Position numbers and translations under genes: made by a program. From Gliomastix tumulicola (taxonomy: Eukaryota; Ascomycota; Sordariomycetes; Hypocreales; Bionectriaceae), in assembly GCA_001599755.1 (NCBI GenBank), contig BCHX01000008.1:930001-994000 (forward strand): a stretch of 64,000 bases of DNA, given 5' to 3'. Below are positions 45,747 through 56,234 of this stretch, piece by piece. The notes beneath the pieces were generated by a model that did not search any database, was not told the DNA's origin, and saw only the letters and a list, made by a program, of their open reading frames with translations. Position 1 is the first letter of the stretch. Each line of letters begins with the position of its first letter.

Positions 45747-47315
45747 CTAGTACACGTACCGGAAGTACGGGTTCTCCTTGTCCGTCAGGTCCATGAACGC
45801 CAGCTTGTCCCTCTCCTGCTCGTCCTCCACGCCCCCGGCAGCCGCCAGCGCCGCATCTCGCCTCGCGTTCTCCCGCCTCAGGAGGAAGCCCAGCGTGACA
45901 GCGGCCGCGACGCAGATGGAGTAGCAGATGATCAGGCCCGTCCACAGCTCCGGGTAGTGCCGGGCGCGGGACTGCGAGCGCACGAGCAGCGGGCCGACGA
46001 TGTTGCCGACGCAGTACGCCATGAAGATGGTCGCTGCCATGAAGCTCTTCTTGGTGTGGCCGGCGACATTCGACATGCCAACCGTAATCACGAGCGAGAC
46101 GACGGCGCCAAACGTGCCCGTGATGGTGTAGCCCGCCACGGGCACGGCGGCGTGGTACGTCCACTCCGACTTCCAGATCATGGCGCAGCCGGCCATGACG
46201 GGCAGGCAGCAGAGCACCAGCATGAGCAGGCGGATGTTGCGGAGGCGCGAGCCGAGGTAGCCCGTCAGCAGGATCGCGACGAGGCACAGGCCGCCGAGCG
46301 GGAACTGCCAGAGGATGGAGTGCAGCGGCGTCCAGCCAAAGGTCGACACGATGAGCGGGCCGAAGCCGGACACGGCGCCGTTGACCGTGTAGGCCGTCGT
46401 CATCATGATGGCCACGAGCCAGACCTTGACGTCGAGGACGGCCTCGCGCAGCTGCGCCCACTTGAACTGCGTGTTGCGCACGCCCGTCTGTCCCTCGCGC
46501 AGCCTCTCCACGGCCGCGAAGCGCTCCTCCGCCGTGAGGAACCACGCGCTCACGGGCGAGTTGGGCACCGCGAAGCACAGCAGGCCGAACAGGAAGGTGA
46601 GACAGCCCGCCAGCAGGTAGATGTACTGCCACGAGGCCAGCGTGCCGCCGCGGATCTGCGCGAAGCCGTAGTTGAGCCCGCCGCCGATGATGGTGAAGAG
46701 GCCCGTGCTGCTGAACCACCAGCTCTGGCGCATCGACTGCTCCGCCTGCGTGTAGTACGACGACACGATGCACATGAAGCCCGTCGGGATGATGCTCTCG
46801 ACGAAGCCCAGCGCGAACCGCTGCGCGTACAGCCCGCCGTGGCCCGTCACGCCCGCCGTCGACATGCACACGCCCGCCCAGACGATGACCACTGCGCCCA
46901 GGATGCGGCCCATGTCGAAGCGCTGCAGCGCGTAGGTCAGCGGGTACAGGCCGGCGAGCATGCCGAAGTAGAAGAGGGACGTGGCCCACGACAGCCGCTG
47001 CGTGCTGACGACGGGCGGGGTCGTGGTGGCGTCGACGACGACGGAGAGCTCCAGGTCCTTGGTCATGCCGAAGAGCACGGCCGCGCCGAGGATCGCCTTG
47101 TCGTAGTACACGAGGCCGTAGCCGAAGATCATGGCCGGCATGAGGAACCAGTCGATCTTGCGCACGGCGCGGGCCGTGACGGCCGGATCGACGGTGTGTC
47201 GCTGCTCGCCGACCATGGCGATGGGGTCGTCTTTCGTGTCAGTGGCTCCTCCATGGCGGGAAGGATCCGGGACAGCGGACGGGGTGGCCTCGACGTCGTG
47301 CTTCTCTTGAGACAT
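45747..47315 (-). CDS. MFS anion:cation symporter, Dal5 family (second copy in window)
   Basis: An intronless frame of 522 aa with 12 predicted helices. The N-terminus has RKIDWFLMPAMIFGYGLVYYDKA, the usual start of helix 1 in Dal5-like permeases. RFDMGRILGAVVIVWAGV covers the helix 3-4 region and RFALGFVESIIPTGF covers helix 4-5. The C-terminus ends with FMDLTDKENPYFRYVY, the family tail. Substrates in this family are small organic anions, vitamins or peptides; this copy has no catabolic neighbour that would suggest which. In contrast to the ten-exon relative at 4864, it has no introns, so the two are old paralogues rather than a recent duplication. A 455-codon open frame on the opposite strand is a GC-driven shadow. 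Confidence 0.93.
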   Translation of the reverse strand: MSQEKHDVEATPSAVPDPSRHGGATDTKDDPIAMVGEQRHTVDPAVTARAVRKIDWFLMPAMIFGYGLVYYDKAILGAAVLFGMTKDLELSVVVDATTTPPVVSTQRLSWATSLFYFGMLAGLYPLTYALQRFDMGRILGAVVIVWAGVCMSTAGVTGHGGLYAQRFALGFVESIIPTGFMCIVSSYYTQAEQSMRQSWWFSSTGLFTIIGGGLNYGFAQIRGGTLASWQYIYLLAGCLTFLFGLLCFAVPNSPVSAWFLTAEERFAAVERLREGQTGVRNTQFKWAQLREAVLDVKVWLVAIMMTTAYTVNGAVSGFGPLIVSTFGWTPLHSILWQFPLGGLCLVAILLTGYLGSRLRNIRLLMLVLCCLPVMAGCAMIWKSEWTYHAAVPVAGYTITGTFGAVVSLVITVGMSNVAGHTKKSFMAATIFMAYCVGNIVGPLLVRSQSRARHYPELWTGLIICYSICVAAAVTLGFLLRRENARRDAALAAAGGVEDEQERDKLAFMDLTDKENPYFRYVY

Positions 47316-47759
47316 CTTGGGTAGTTCACGGCCTGGGTTCCGTGATCATTAATGGCAAGATGAGTTTGTAAATAGTTGATATGCGAGGAATAGAAATAAA
47401 AGAAAATAAAAATGCGCAATATATAAATTTGCCCCCTCCATCAACTCGAACCAACCAGTCAAGTCGCGTCTCGGCGCCGTCTGTCAAAATTGTGGAGCCG
47501 GGGCCGAGTCCGGAGGAACTTCCCGGTCGATCAGCGTTATTAAATCTCGAGTTAAATATCCGTCGAGCTGGGAAGCTGATGATGCGTTCCGGGTTGATGG
47601 ACTGCCTCGGGGGAAAATAGCATTGTGAATTTCCCAAACTGTAGGTCAGATCAAGATGCTGCCATCAAGTGTATAATGACTCGTCTATATAACGCCGCGC
47701 CCGCTCACATACACCATCCTAAACATGGCTCTCTTATACTAGACCAATGAGACAAGCAC
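47316..47759. other. Intergenic stretch
   Basis: About 440 bases, nothing recognised beyond AT-rich promoter-like DNA near 47340-47425. Confidence 0.4.
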
Positions 47760-49605
47760 TCACAGCTCATCCTTGCCAGACGCCTTCTTCTCCGCAGGCG
47801 CTTCCTCACCGCAAGCAGCGGGCGTGCCGACCTCCATCTTATACACACACTTCTCCGACTCGCTCACTCGCCAGATCTCCTCACTCTCCGCGCAGCCCAG
47901 CCACACATCCGTCCTCCTCTTAGGCCCGTTCCAGCACGACTGCCCATCCTCGTAGCGCAGCACCATCCGCTGGCCCTTGCCCAGGCTCTTGCCGTCCAGC
48001 CTCTCCTCGTCGTCGGCCTCCTCCCAGTCGATGCGGGCGTACTTGCCCATGGTGGTGTTGCCGTGACCTTTCTTGCTCTTCTGTGACGTCTTGCCCAGCC
48101 AGCACAGCTCGTACGTGTACTCGCCCGATTCGATGCTGATGCACTTGTCCTTGGCGGCGCGGAAGATGTCCGAGGGCCCGTAGTCCTTGGTCAGGTCTTC
48201 CTCCTCCTTGCTGAGCTCCTTGCTCTTCTTCTTGAGGTCCTTCTCTGTGGTCTCGACGGCCTCGCGAGCGGCCTTGGCGAGGGACGACTCGGAGCCGGTC
48301 TTGGCCTTGTCTGCTAGCAGCCCGTTCTCAATGAGCCAGAGGTGGGCCGCCTTGAGCTTGTCGTGGATGGCGGAGCGGATGAATGCGGGGAGGTAAGCTT
48401 CGATGTCGTACACTGTGGTTGTTAGAATTGTCGGAGAATGGAGGGGAAACAGGGAGGTACTCACAAACATCGGTGTCGCTGGCCTCGTCAGGAGTATCAA
48501 ACTCCTTCCAGTTGACACCGCTCGTCTCGCTGTCCTCCAGCAGGATATCCTGGACTTCCGAGTCGGGGATGATGTCCTTAACATCGGTCTCCTCTCGCGC
48601 GGCATAGTCCTCGAACGCCTTGACCGCCGCCTTGACGCCCTCGTCGTTGAAGTTGGGGTTGTATTCCTCCTTGAACTTGCGCAGGATCTCCTCCAGCTCG
48701 TAGACCTTGGTCTTGAGGTCATCGCGTTGCCGGACGACACTCTCCAGCGTGATCCGCAGCTCGTTGACCCGCGTCTTAGCCAGGCCGACCAGCACGCCGA
48801 GCTTGCCACCCACGCCCGAACCGCCCTGGACGACCTTGGTCCTCTCGTCCCGCTCAACCTGCTCCCGCTTGACCTCTAGCTCTTTCTTCTTCATCTCGAG
48901 CGCGGCCACCTCCTTCTGGAGCCCATCGATCTTCGTTTCGAGTCGCTTCCGGATCTCTGCCGCCTCGCCGATCATGGTCTGGCGCTTCTTCCCTGCCCTC
49001 TCCATCTTGCCACGCTTCTCGGCCTCAAGCCGCCTGTACTCCTTGCCAATCTCGGAGCACTTATTCGGGCACTTGACGCCCCCCTTGCCGCTGTACTCCT
49101 CCGAGCCATCGCAGCAGAGGTCGTAGTCGCACACGCCGTCGTTGACGTAGATGAACGGCACATAGCTCCCGATATGGCCCGCGTTGGCGCACCAGAAACC
49201 CGGTAGGGCGTGTTTGGCATGCGTCGTGCCTGAGGATGAGCCGGCGAGGGGCTGCTCGGGGGAGAGGGCGTCGATGTTGGCGCAGGCCGCCGTGCCGGGT
49301 TCGTCTGAGCCGTCGGGGCAGTCGCACGAGTTGTCGTTGATCTGGGAGAGGCTGATCTTGATGGCGGTGTTTGTGATGCAGGCGAACTCGTTCTTGTTCT
49401 GGTAGTGTGCGGCGACTGAGTCAATTGGGCACACCCGGTCAGCAATGGATCGTCTTGAGTCTCTCGGAGGAGGATGGAGGGAGGGGGAGTTGACGAGTTG
49501 AGGATACGTACATTCTGGGCCGACCCCCCTCGGCAAGCTGCCCGCAGCTGCCAATGTGAAGGAATAGATGGCACTGAGGAGTGCCAGGGACGTAGGCTGA
49601 TGCAT
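47760..49605 (-). CDS. Glucosidase II beta subunit (PRKCSH-like), ER lumen
   Basis: Three exons, 49605-49512, 49415-48465 and 48412-47760, join in phase to 565 aa. Residues 1-20 are a signal peptide and the protein ends in KDEL, the ER-retrieval signal. The N-terminal domain has two LDL-receptor class A-like calcium sites (CDCPDGSDEPGTAAC and YDLCCDGSEE). A long acidic/basic coiled-coil follows (about 165-300), then an EF-hand-like/acidic stretch. The C-terminal MRH lectin domain (about 440-555) has paired Cys and YELCWLGKTSQ, GQSCWNG and KCVYKMEVGTPAAC. The beta subunit binds mannose on N-glycans and holds the catalytic alpha subunit in the ER for glucose trimming and glycoprotein quality control. 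The ortholog call is firm. Confidence 0.94.
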
Positions 49606-49775
49606 CGTTGGGGAGGACGAATGCGGTGCGTGTGGGAATGGCGGGATGCTCGTGGTCGTGCTTCGAGAAGCTCAAGTCGGTGGAAGAGCAACGGAAGAGA
49701 CAGCTCACCATTTCGTGGTGGGTAGGATCCACTATGATGCTGTAAGGGGTTAGTGAGATATGTACAGGGTAGCTA

Positions 49776-50023
49776 GCCAAGCGGGTGTCACTAAAACTGT
49801 CCCTGCAAAACTGCTCTTAGGCCCGCTGCTTATATGAGCGCCCGAATTTCAACGAGGAGAAGAAGTCATTCTATTTACTTGAGAAAATTATAAAAGTTAT
49901 ATTCTTATTTATTAAGGCCAGGAGATTATTATACCCTATTTTTGTCCTTGATTTTCTATATTTTTAGTTGAGAAACCACCTCAGAAAGCTGTCGCGGGGA
50001 CAGTTTTATTGACACCCGCTTGC
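49776..50023. mobile_element. MITE-like element with terminal inverted repeats and TA target duplication
   Basis: The left end (49776 onward) reads GCCAAGCGGGTGTCA then CTAAAACTGTCC. The right end, reverse-complemented from 50023, reads GCAAGCGGGTGTCA then ATAAAACTGTCC. They agree over about 27 positions with one inserted base and one mismatch. Both ends are flanked by TA (49774-49775 and 50024-50025), the duplication made by Tc1/mariner/pogo transposases. The interior is strongly AT-rich (TTATTAAGG, TATTTTTAG), unlike the surrounding DNA, and too short to encode a transposase. It is therefore a non-autonomous element whose AT bias could reflect RIP. Confidence 0.75.
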
Positions 50024-50025
50024 TA

Positions 50026-50911
50026 GCGTTGAAGAGACGTTTTGTTGTGCTTTCCCCCCAGATCGGTAAGGAAATGGTGCAAATAGCCTTGAAATGCCCA
50101 AGACTGACCCCTTCTGCCCGACATTGGCACCGCTCACATCAACCCCGGGACCTTGGGCCTCCCCTGGCAAGAGTCCGAGGCTCTTTCACTCCCCGACATC
50201 ATCGACCTGACTGTGTTAGGGTTTCGAGGAGCATCTTATCATTAGACACGTGCTGCTTCCCGGTGGTACCGCGGGGGAATGTCGTCGAATCTCAAGCTTT
50301 CGGGAGCCAAATACCGGCTGCATCTTAAGCGTGATGGTGGCCGCCGTGGGCTCACAACCGCCATCGTGCCAGATCCACGGCCGTTCAAAGGCGCTGGAGC
50401 GAGTCAAGATAACGCCGCCTATATAATATAGGAGAGATACGCGTCAATTGCGTAATGTGGATTGATGCGCCCCTTAGCCTCAGGACGGCCAGCGGCGAAT
50501 AGCACCATTCTCCGTCGGCGGGCGACATGGTTCTAGGCGCCGCTGAGAAGGGAAACAATACGCGCTTTCTGCTTTGGGAATACGATACTGGAGAATGCTA
50601 TAAGCTCGTGACGGCCGTGACAGAAACCTTGCCTCCAGGTTCTTTTCCTACATTTTGTTGTCCCTTTGATTTGACACAACCACACGTTCTACACAAAGCT
50701 CTCCCGGGGCATCTGAGACTCTCTGAATTGAGGTACGACGGGGCGACAATTACTATTGAATGGATTGAAACGAACACATAACACTGACGGGTACTATAAG
50801 CACCAGAATCCCTCGACTGACTGAGAACTCGCCCTTTCTCGACTCGTCGTCGTCCAAAACTCTTTGAAATTACCAGCTCCGACCTTCGACGAACCGACTT
50901 TCGAACGAAGA
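50026..50911. other. Accessory stretch, no firm gene
   Basis: An 84-codon plus frame at 50527-50781 begins with ATG and ends properly but shows no domain. I leave it uncalled. Confidence 0.3.
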
Positions 50912-51067
50912 ATGTCTGATGAGATCGTGTCGGAGCTCCTGCGATGGACTCTGCCTCTATTGATCTTCGTCTCGCTCTGCGTCCTCCTGCTCTTTGCTGA
51001 TGGGATAGCCTACCGCATGCGCCTACGAGCGGGTGTGCCTCGGGGTCGCACGTTGGAAAAAGAATAA
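50912..51067 (+). CDS. Possible 51-aa single-pass membrane protein
   Basis: An ATG in a fair context (AAGAATG) opens 51 codons. Residues about 9-30 (LLRWTLPLLIFVSLCVLLLF) form one strong hydrophobic helix, followed by a basic tail (YRMRLRAG, PRGRT). There is no recognisable family. Such short frames arise by chance, and the only support is the helix plus basic-inside pattern. The neighbourhood is gene-poor and bears a mobile element. Confidence 0.25.
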   Translation: MSDEIVSELLRWTLPLLIFVSLCVLLLFADGIAYRMRLRAGVPRGRTLEKE

Positions 51068-52611
51068 GGGATATTGAAAAGGAACACTACCACGATGGAA
51101 GCCCTTCGGTCAGGATGGTATTATGCTGGGTGAAGCGACAGACAACCCGGCCCTTGCTGCCCTGGCCCCAACCCAGGTACATAACTTCTGTCAAACAAAG
51201 AGTTGGATCTTGAAAATGGGGCCTTTTGCCGTGTTTACCGGTACCCTGGTCAGCGGTAGTCATAAAGACAGTCTCTGGGATGTTGCTATCATACGGGAAG
51301 TAGGCAATGTGACCTATCAAATAAGGGACCAACGCTTGTTGCAGATGCTCTCACAGTGAGACTTTTCGCTTGCTCGCTTATCTGGGTGCTGTACCCGAGG
51401 ACGTTTCCGGCAAGATCCATCGGAGAAGGAAGATGGACAGATGGCTTTGGGCCGAGAAGAAATAAAGGCCGCGACGGGCGAGCATCATGAAAACATTGGT
51501 ATGGGGATTTGACCTTGTATATTTTCTTGATCTCTCTGATCCTAATGCCACGTCGAATGTACCCTGTTCTGGGGAAGCGGCCTTGGCGTGGAGTAGGCCA
51601 AGCGTTCTATAGCTTCTTGCGGTAACGGTCCCTGAGCGAGCAAGTGTACAGCCCCGATCCCTCCAACTCTCTACCGGAGTATCTCTCCACATACTGGCAG
51701 TGGATGGAGGAGCCTAAAGGCCAGAAGATGGCGCTGCTGGTCATTGAGTTTATAGATCTGTGACGTAGCGCAGAGGACATACGGACACTGGGCCTAAATA
51801 GAGCTAGGACTGTTCGGCCTGCGTGATGCGGGTACTTTCGACTTTGCTGCTGTCGCACTACTGCGACTTTCAGGTCCGTTCCTTGAATGTTCTTTTTCCC
51901 CCCGAGCACCTTGTTATTGCTTGCTAAGCTCATCCATCCATCCCGATATTTGCTCTCAACGCCTCGTTGTTTTTCCAGGTATTTCTTTCCTTGTGTAATG
52001 GAGTCTGTGGTGTCGTACTTTTCCGGTTCAGCTCTCCCCTGAGACTGGACCCTCGCAGCCTAGCCCCTGCACAGCCTCCGCGGCCGACATAAGACGAGTT
52101 GAGGCGCAGGATAGAAGGCCTGTAGCGGCGTGACTGCTGGAACATGATTAGCTGTAAGCAGAGAAAAGCCGGGGTGGGGAGGAAGCGGAGTCTGCCCGAG
52201 AGGCAACACTGAGAGTCGGGTGTTAAAATCCTAACCTACATATAACTACAGTGTTCGCCCACCGAAGTACTTATGACTGCCGCTGAAGGTTTTGTATTCT
52301 ATATTCAAGAATCAATTCCGTTGCGAAAAGACTTTATGTCGCTGGCGTTCTACGCTGGGAGACGGTAGGCCACGTAGCTGTGTTCACGGAGAGATGTATG
52401 GTTGGGAAGGATTTAGTGAAGAAGACATTGCGATATGTTCACAATAAGAAATATAATTAATTCGAAGTAGAGTATAGATATCGAGAAGTAACTTGCCAGC
52501 CGCAAAACCGAAAAGTGAAAAAATAGCAGGAGGCTCATTTCTAATAAATACTTAGCCGGCTGCCAGGACGAGGCATAGTGGCTGTTCGGTAGTCATCAGC
52601 TTCCGAGTTAG
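51068..52611. other. Accessory stretch, no firm gene
   Basis: About 1.5 kb of short, mutually overlapping frames with no motif. Base composition drops in GC towards 52440-52560 (AT-rich, TATAATTAATTCG-like), as in decayed repeat DNA. Confidence 0.35.
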
Positions 52612-53026
52612 CTCCGCATCGCAATATCGCAGACGGTTCTCTGGGCCATCATCGCCATATTCCTTGTTATCGGCAGTATCGTTTTCGGCTACACCTTCGA
52701 TCGGAATGGNGGGGGGGGGGGGGAACTGGCGCGAGGATCGTGCTTTCTACGGCTTCCTCTGGCAGACCATACTGCAGGTCTTCGTCAGCTTCTGCTCCGT
52801 GGTCCCTGTGCTCCGCAACCAGCGCCTACACAAGCGCCGAGACTCCAACGTCATCTTTTACGGTTGCGCTTCTGTCAGTATCGTTACAGCTACCTCGGCA
52901 CCTATCGCCTACGCCTATTTCTCCCCTAACGAATCCTCGAGCACAAGCAGCTCTATTCTCAACTTCACCGCCACCATATTCGCCATCATGCCCGCGGCGC
53001 AGCTGGCGGGAAGATTGATGAACTAG
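52612..53026 (+). pseudogene. Small multi-pass membrane protein, frame interrupted at an N/poly-G site
   Basis: After an acceptor-like TTAG at 52608-52611 one frame encodes a clear membrane helix (QTVLWAIIAIFLVIGSIVFGY). At 52710 there is an N followed by about 13 Gs, and the protein then continues one frame later (NWREDRAFYGFLWQTILQVF onward) with about three more hydrophobic segments, to TAG at 53024-53026. The two halves read as one protein of about 135 residues, with four membrane segments. The simplest explanation is a miscounted G homopolymer rather than a real break. Any upstream exon with the start codon was not found. The family is unknown to me. Confidence 0.5.
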
Positions 53027-53407
53027 TCAGGATCGTCACGTTCTACCAAAGGCTGCTTTCTTCTTGGGGTGAAGAATCGAAGGTCGCTGCCTCATCCTTT
53101 TCTTCTCTGGAAGTGTTGATAACTCCTGCACGAGCCAGAGAGCGTGGAAGGCTTCGGCTTGAGCAAGCCATCGTGAGGTTGATATGAGAATCACCGCGGG
53201 CCTTCAATCGTGGGCTTGCATGCAGCATCACATGAATGGAAATAGAGTCAGAGAGCTGGGGACAGTATATGAATTTATCAACGATGTCTTTGCGACGCCT
53301 TACCGCACCATTGTGCCACAGGTCATGTCGAGTTTCGAGGGCTTACCTACGAGGGAACCCTTATTCTTGGACCGCTCTGTCGCCTCCTCGGTATCGAAAT
53401 CCTGAGA
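53027..53407. other. Intergenic
   Basis: A 73-codon plus frame at 53184-53405 has no features; nothing supported. Confidence 0.35.
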
Positions 53408-54263
53408 CTAGTTCCCAATAGTATCCCTGTCGCAGGGCGACGAGTCCGTCACCCAGCCCAGCAGGCGGTTTGCCATGTCACTCGCATAGCAAGGGTTGGA
53501 ACGGCCCTGGCCCAGGTTTCCGGATGGTGGCAGCACGCCAGAGTTGTAAATGACAGCTCCCTTGTAGTATCTGCTGACATCTGTGGCCTTGCTCCTCTCG
53601 ACAGTTTGCTTGAGCCCGTCATTGGTGGTGATCCCGACGCCGTCCGTGATCATGCCTTTCATAAGTGCGAAGTTAGCGGAAAGTTCCCTCAGGGAAGATC
53701 CAAGAGCGATTCATGCCCTGAGTAGACTCACCATTGATCTGCTCATCAGGGCAAGGGTTCAGCTGAGGCACGCCCGCATCGGCATCGTTGCAGGTATGGT
53801 CCCCGTTAGGGCCTTGAAGCAGCCCCGGGTTCCTAATCCCCAGATTGGGAGAGTAAGACGTCTTGACACGGACACAGCCCGCAGACTCCTGGAAGACGGC
53901 AGCGAGGATGAACCTAGGATCTAGGCCCGAGTCACTGCCAGCCTTTTGAATAGCGGCTCTCATAGCATTGTTCTCGGCTTCGGAGTTGGGAGCGAGGCCC
54001 AGCCATTTGCAAGCGCCATCTGACCTAGGGATGTTCGCGCTCCAGCTACGGTTCTGATGTCGGCATAGTCCATACTGAGCATTTGGCGAACACACTCACA
54101 TGGTCTCGAAACTCGCCCATTGGGGCTCAGAGGGCCATCCTTGAGAAACGGTTCCGTCGCCGCGGTAGTTCTTATAGTCGACAGCACGGCCTTCAATAGG
54201 GGATGCCCGAGCAAGGCCGATGAGGCCGCTGGCGGCAGCAAGGAATGGAGTGATTGCAACCAT
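53408..54263 (-). CDS. Secreted lysozyme / SLT-like transglycosylase-fold protein
   Basis: Exons 54263-54100, 54045-53732 and 53655-53408 join in phase to 241 aa. Residues 1-20 are a signal peptide (PFLAAASGLIGLARA). The body has the lysozyme-like pattern RFILAAVFQESAGCVRV, where the Glu of ESAG takes the place of the catalytic Glu of soluble lytic transglycosylases. GIRNPGLLQGPNG (like the GLMQ segment), paired Cys in HTCND and NPCPDEQI, and YKGAVIYNSG and YASDMANRLLGWV near the end also match. The family is common in filamentous fungi and is presumed to attack peptidoglycan or related polymers outside the cell. It could serve in antagonism of bacteria or in host interaction, but activity is not certain. 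The acceptor at 54046 was chosen because it gives WSAN in frame. Confidence 0.8.
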
Positions 54264-54811
54264 GATCATATACGGGACGAAGAGTATATATATATATATA
54301 TATATATATACAAAACGTATTGAACGATAGGTCTTGAGAAGGAGGAAGCACCTTAGATGTTGTGGCTAGCTAGGAGTGCGTAAACTACCATGTGTGCGTC
54401 GAAGCGGTTCTATATACAGGAACAGTAGCCGTATACTCACCAATAGGACGAGCGTCACAACAAGTGCCCTAAGCGTGCCCCCCGGGTCAATCTTGACTCA
54501 TGAAACGACCATCTCCCGGGTAGATCCTAGCAGCCAGGCCCCTGTCCAAACCCGATGAAACAATGCTCTCGGCCGAATGGGGAGAAAGGTGGCCCTGCCC
54601 AGAGCTGGCTCGGAGCCCGGAGCAATTGGTTTGGACCCAGGAACTACACCATAAGTCGAGAAAGTGGTGCTGAGACCGCCAGATCTGGACACTTCTGCCG
54701 CCGCTTTAGAGGTTAGGACAGCAAGGGGCATTCGTTATCCTCATCGCTCCCTCACGTCCAGTTTTAGACCGCCGTAATGATGGCTTACAGCGGCCTTAAA
54801 ATGGAGGCTTC
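54264..54811. other. Intergenic, with a TA microsatellite in the promoter of the lysozyme-like gene
   Basis: About 550 bases. No gene is supported; the (TA)13 run lies 22 bases before the start codon. Confidence 0.4.
54285..54310. repeat. (TA)13 microsatellite
   Basis: A perfect 26-base TA run immediately upstream of the minus-strand lysozyme-like gene, in its leader or core promoter. Confidence 0.95.
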
Positions 54812-55605
54812 TGCCTATCTATCCACTCGAATATCCTCCTAGACATAGCTTCCTATATTTCTGCGTCTGCACTTAATATCCGCACCAGCACCAATAGCAT
54901 CTTAGGCCAGGCTGTTGGCAATTCTCCGTACCCGCCCAACGTCACAGAGGCTGTATTTACGGTCAGGAGCTACGATGGAGCCGAGATTGAGGTAACTCGT
55001 TTCGCCTCTGAGGAAACATTAGCTTCAAACACACCTACTCCTGCTGTCGTCTACATCCACGGCGGGGGTATCGCTGCGGGCGCTGCCTTGATGGCCAGGG
55101 ACCGTCAGCTTCAGCCCCACTAGCGAAGTAAATGCTCATCTATCCTATGCTCGACGATAGGACCACGGTCGAATCAGATGACCCGAGTATAGAGCTCATG
55201 GCTTGGGACCCCCATACATCTGCTCTAGCGTGGGACGCTTATGCCAGCAAAGTGCGAAATGGGTATGATGCGCAGGCGCTGTCTTACGCGGTACCAGCCC
55301 GTGCTGCAAGCCTACAAGGTCTACCAGCTACCTACATTGAAGTTGGCTCGCTGGATCTGTTCAGAGACGAGGACTTGCGGTACGCTAGACGATTCGCAAA
55401 TGCCCATGTCGAGGTTGAGCTACACCTTTGGCCAGGGCTACCGCATGGTTTCGACGGCGTGAACAAGCTGGTACTATCGCTCCCAACAGAGTCGCCTGAA
55501 TGCCCTAAAGAGAATCGGAACTTAGCACTCCCAGTTGCTTCTAAGATGCAACTCGTTCAGGTGTATGGAATACATACCACTTTGGTTGATAGATTGAATA
55601 AATGA
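54812..55605 (+). pseudogene. Alpha/beta-hydrolase (HSL/esterase-lipase type) remnant lacking the nucleophile segment
   Basis: One plus frame from about 54812 to a TAG near 55123 carries the N-terminal part with VVYIHGGGIAAG, the oxyanion-hole HGGG of hormone-sensitive-lipase-like esterases. A different frame (ATG at 55132 to TGA at 55605) carries the C-terminal part: LIYPMLDD, then PATYIEVGSLDLFRDED with the acid residue, and WPGLPHGFD with the catalytic His. Between them the expected 60 or so residues with the GDSAGG nucleophile elbow are missing, and the frames do not join. So this is a decayed gene with an internal deletion, not an active enzyme. It could not be rescued by any splice I can see. 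Confidence 0.7.
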
Positions 55606-56234
55606 AGTTCATTATGCCTGCGAGGCTTCATGTGACGAACAGGGTGATCTAGCTAGGGGTTCGTGGTGGGCGGCTCGGGTTCGAACTGTTTTATCTTCGT
55701 AGACCACTGGGATATCGTGACTGAGCGGTGTTGAGTGGTGAGTATCAGCAAAGGATGCTCTGGCTCAAAGTGCTTTATTGATAGCTGGTGAGCTATTCGA
55801 TCTATCTAGGTAATTGCTGCGACATATATATAGTGTGATAGGTGTATAGTTCACTCATTGGTTCGCCTAGAGGTTCACTCCAAGGTTCACCTGGTAAAAG
55901 TCGTATAACAACGTCCGTCTCTGCTATGACCGTGGGCCGCGGAACATTGGATAGTTCATACCGACTTAAGTCCGTATATGCGGGCAATGTGATGGAAAGG
56001 ATTTCGCTGCCATTGGCTGGGCAGGGATCTTTCATAGTGGGGTGTGTGGCTGTCTGTATACACGGTTGACAGCCAATGGTAGGCAATACTCCGATGATGC
56101 GTGATTTTCTCTCGGATGAGGGGTAGCTGAGTCGAGAAATCATCATCATCATTCAGTATTCAGGCACCCTTGGTGAGGTGGCCATACGCTCGACGCACTA
56201 ATCCGGTCAGATTTTCGCCGTTGATGCCTACGAG
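55606..56234. other. Intergenic; promoter of the ATPase-HET gene
   Basis: About 630 bases, no gene recognised. Confidence 0.4.

Noticed and set aside
45957..47324. A 455-codon open frame on the plus strand opposite the MFS gene
   Set aside because: It is rich in Arg, Ala, Glu, His and Asp as expected from the complement of a GC-rich gene, has no domain, and the minus frame is a clear 12-helix transporter.
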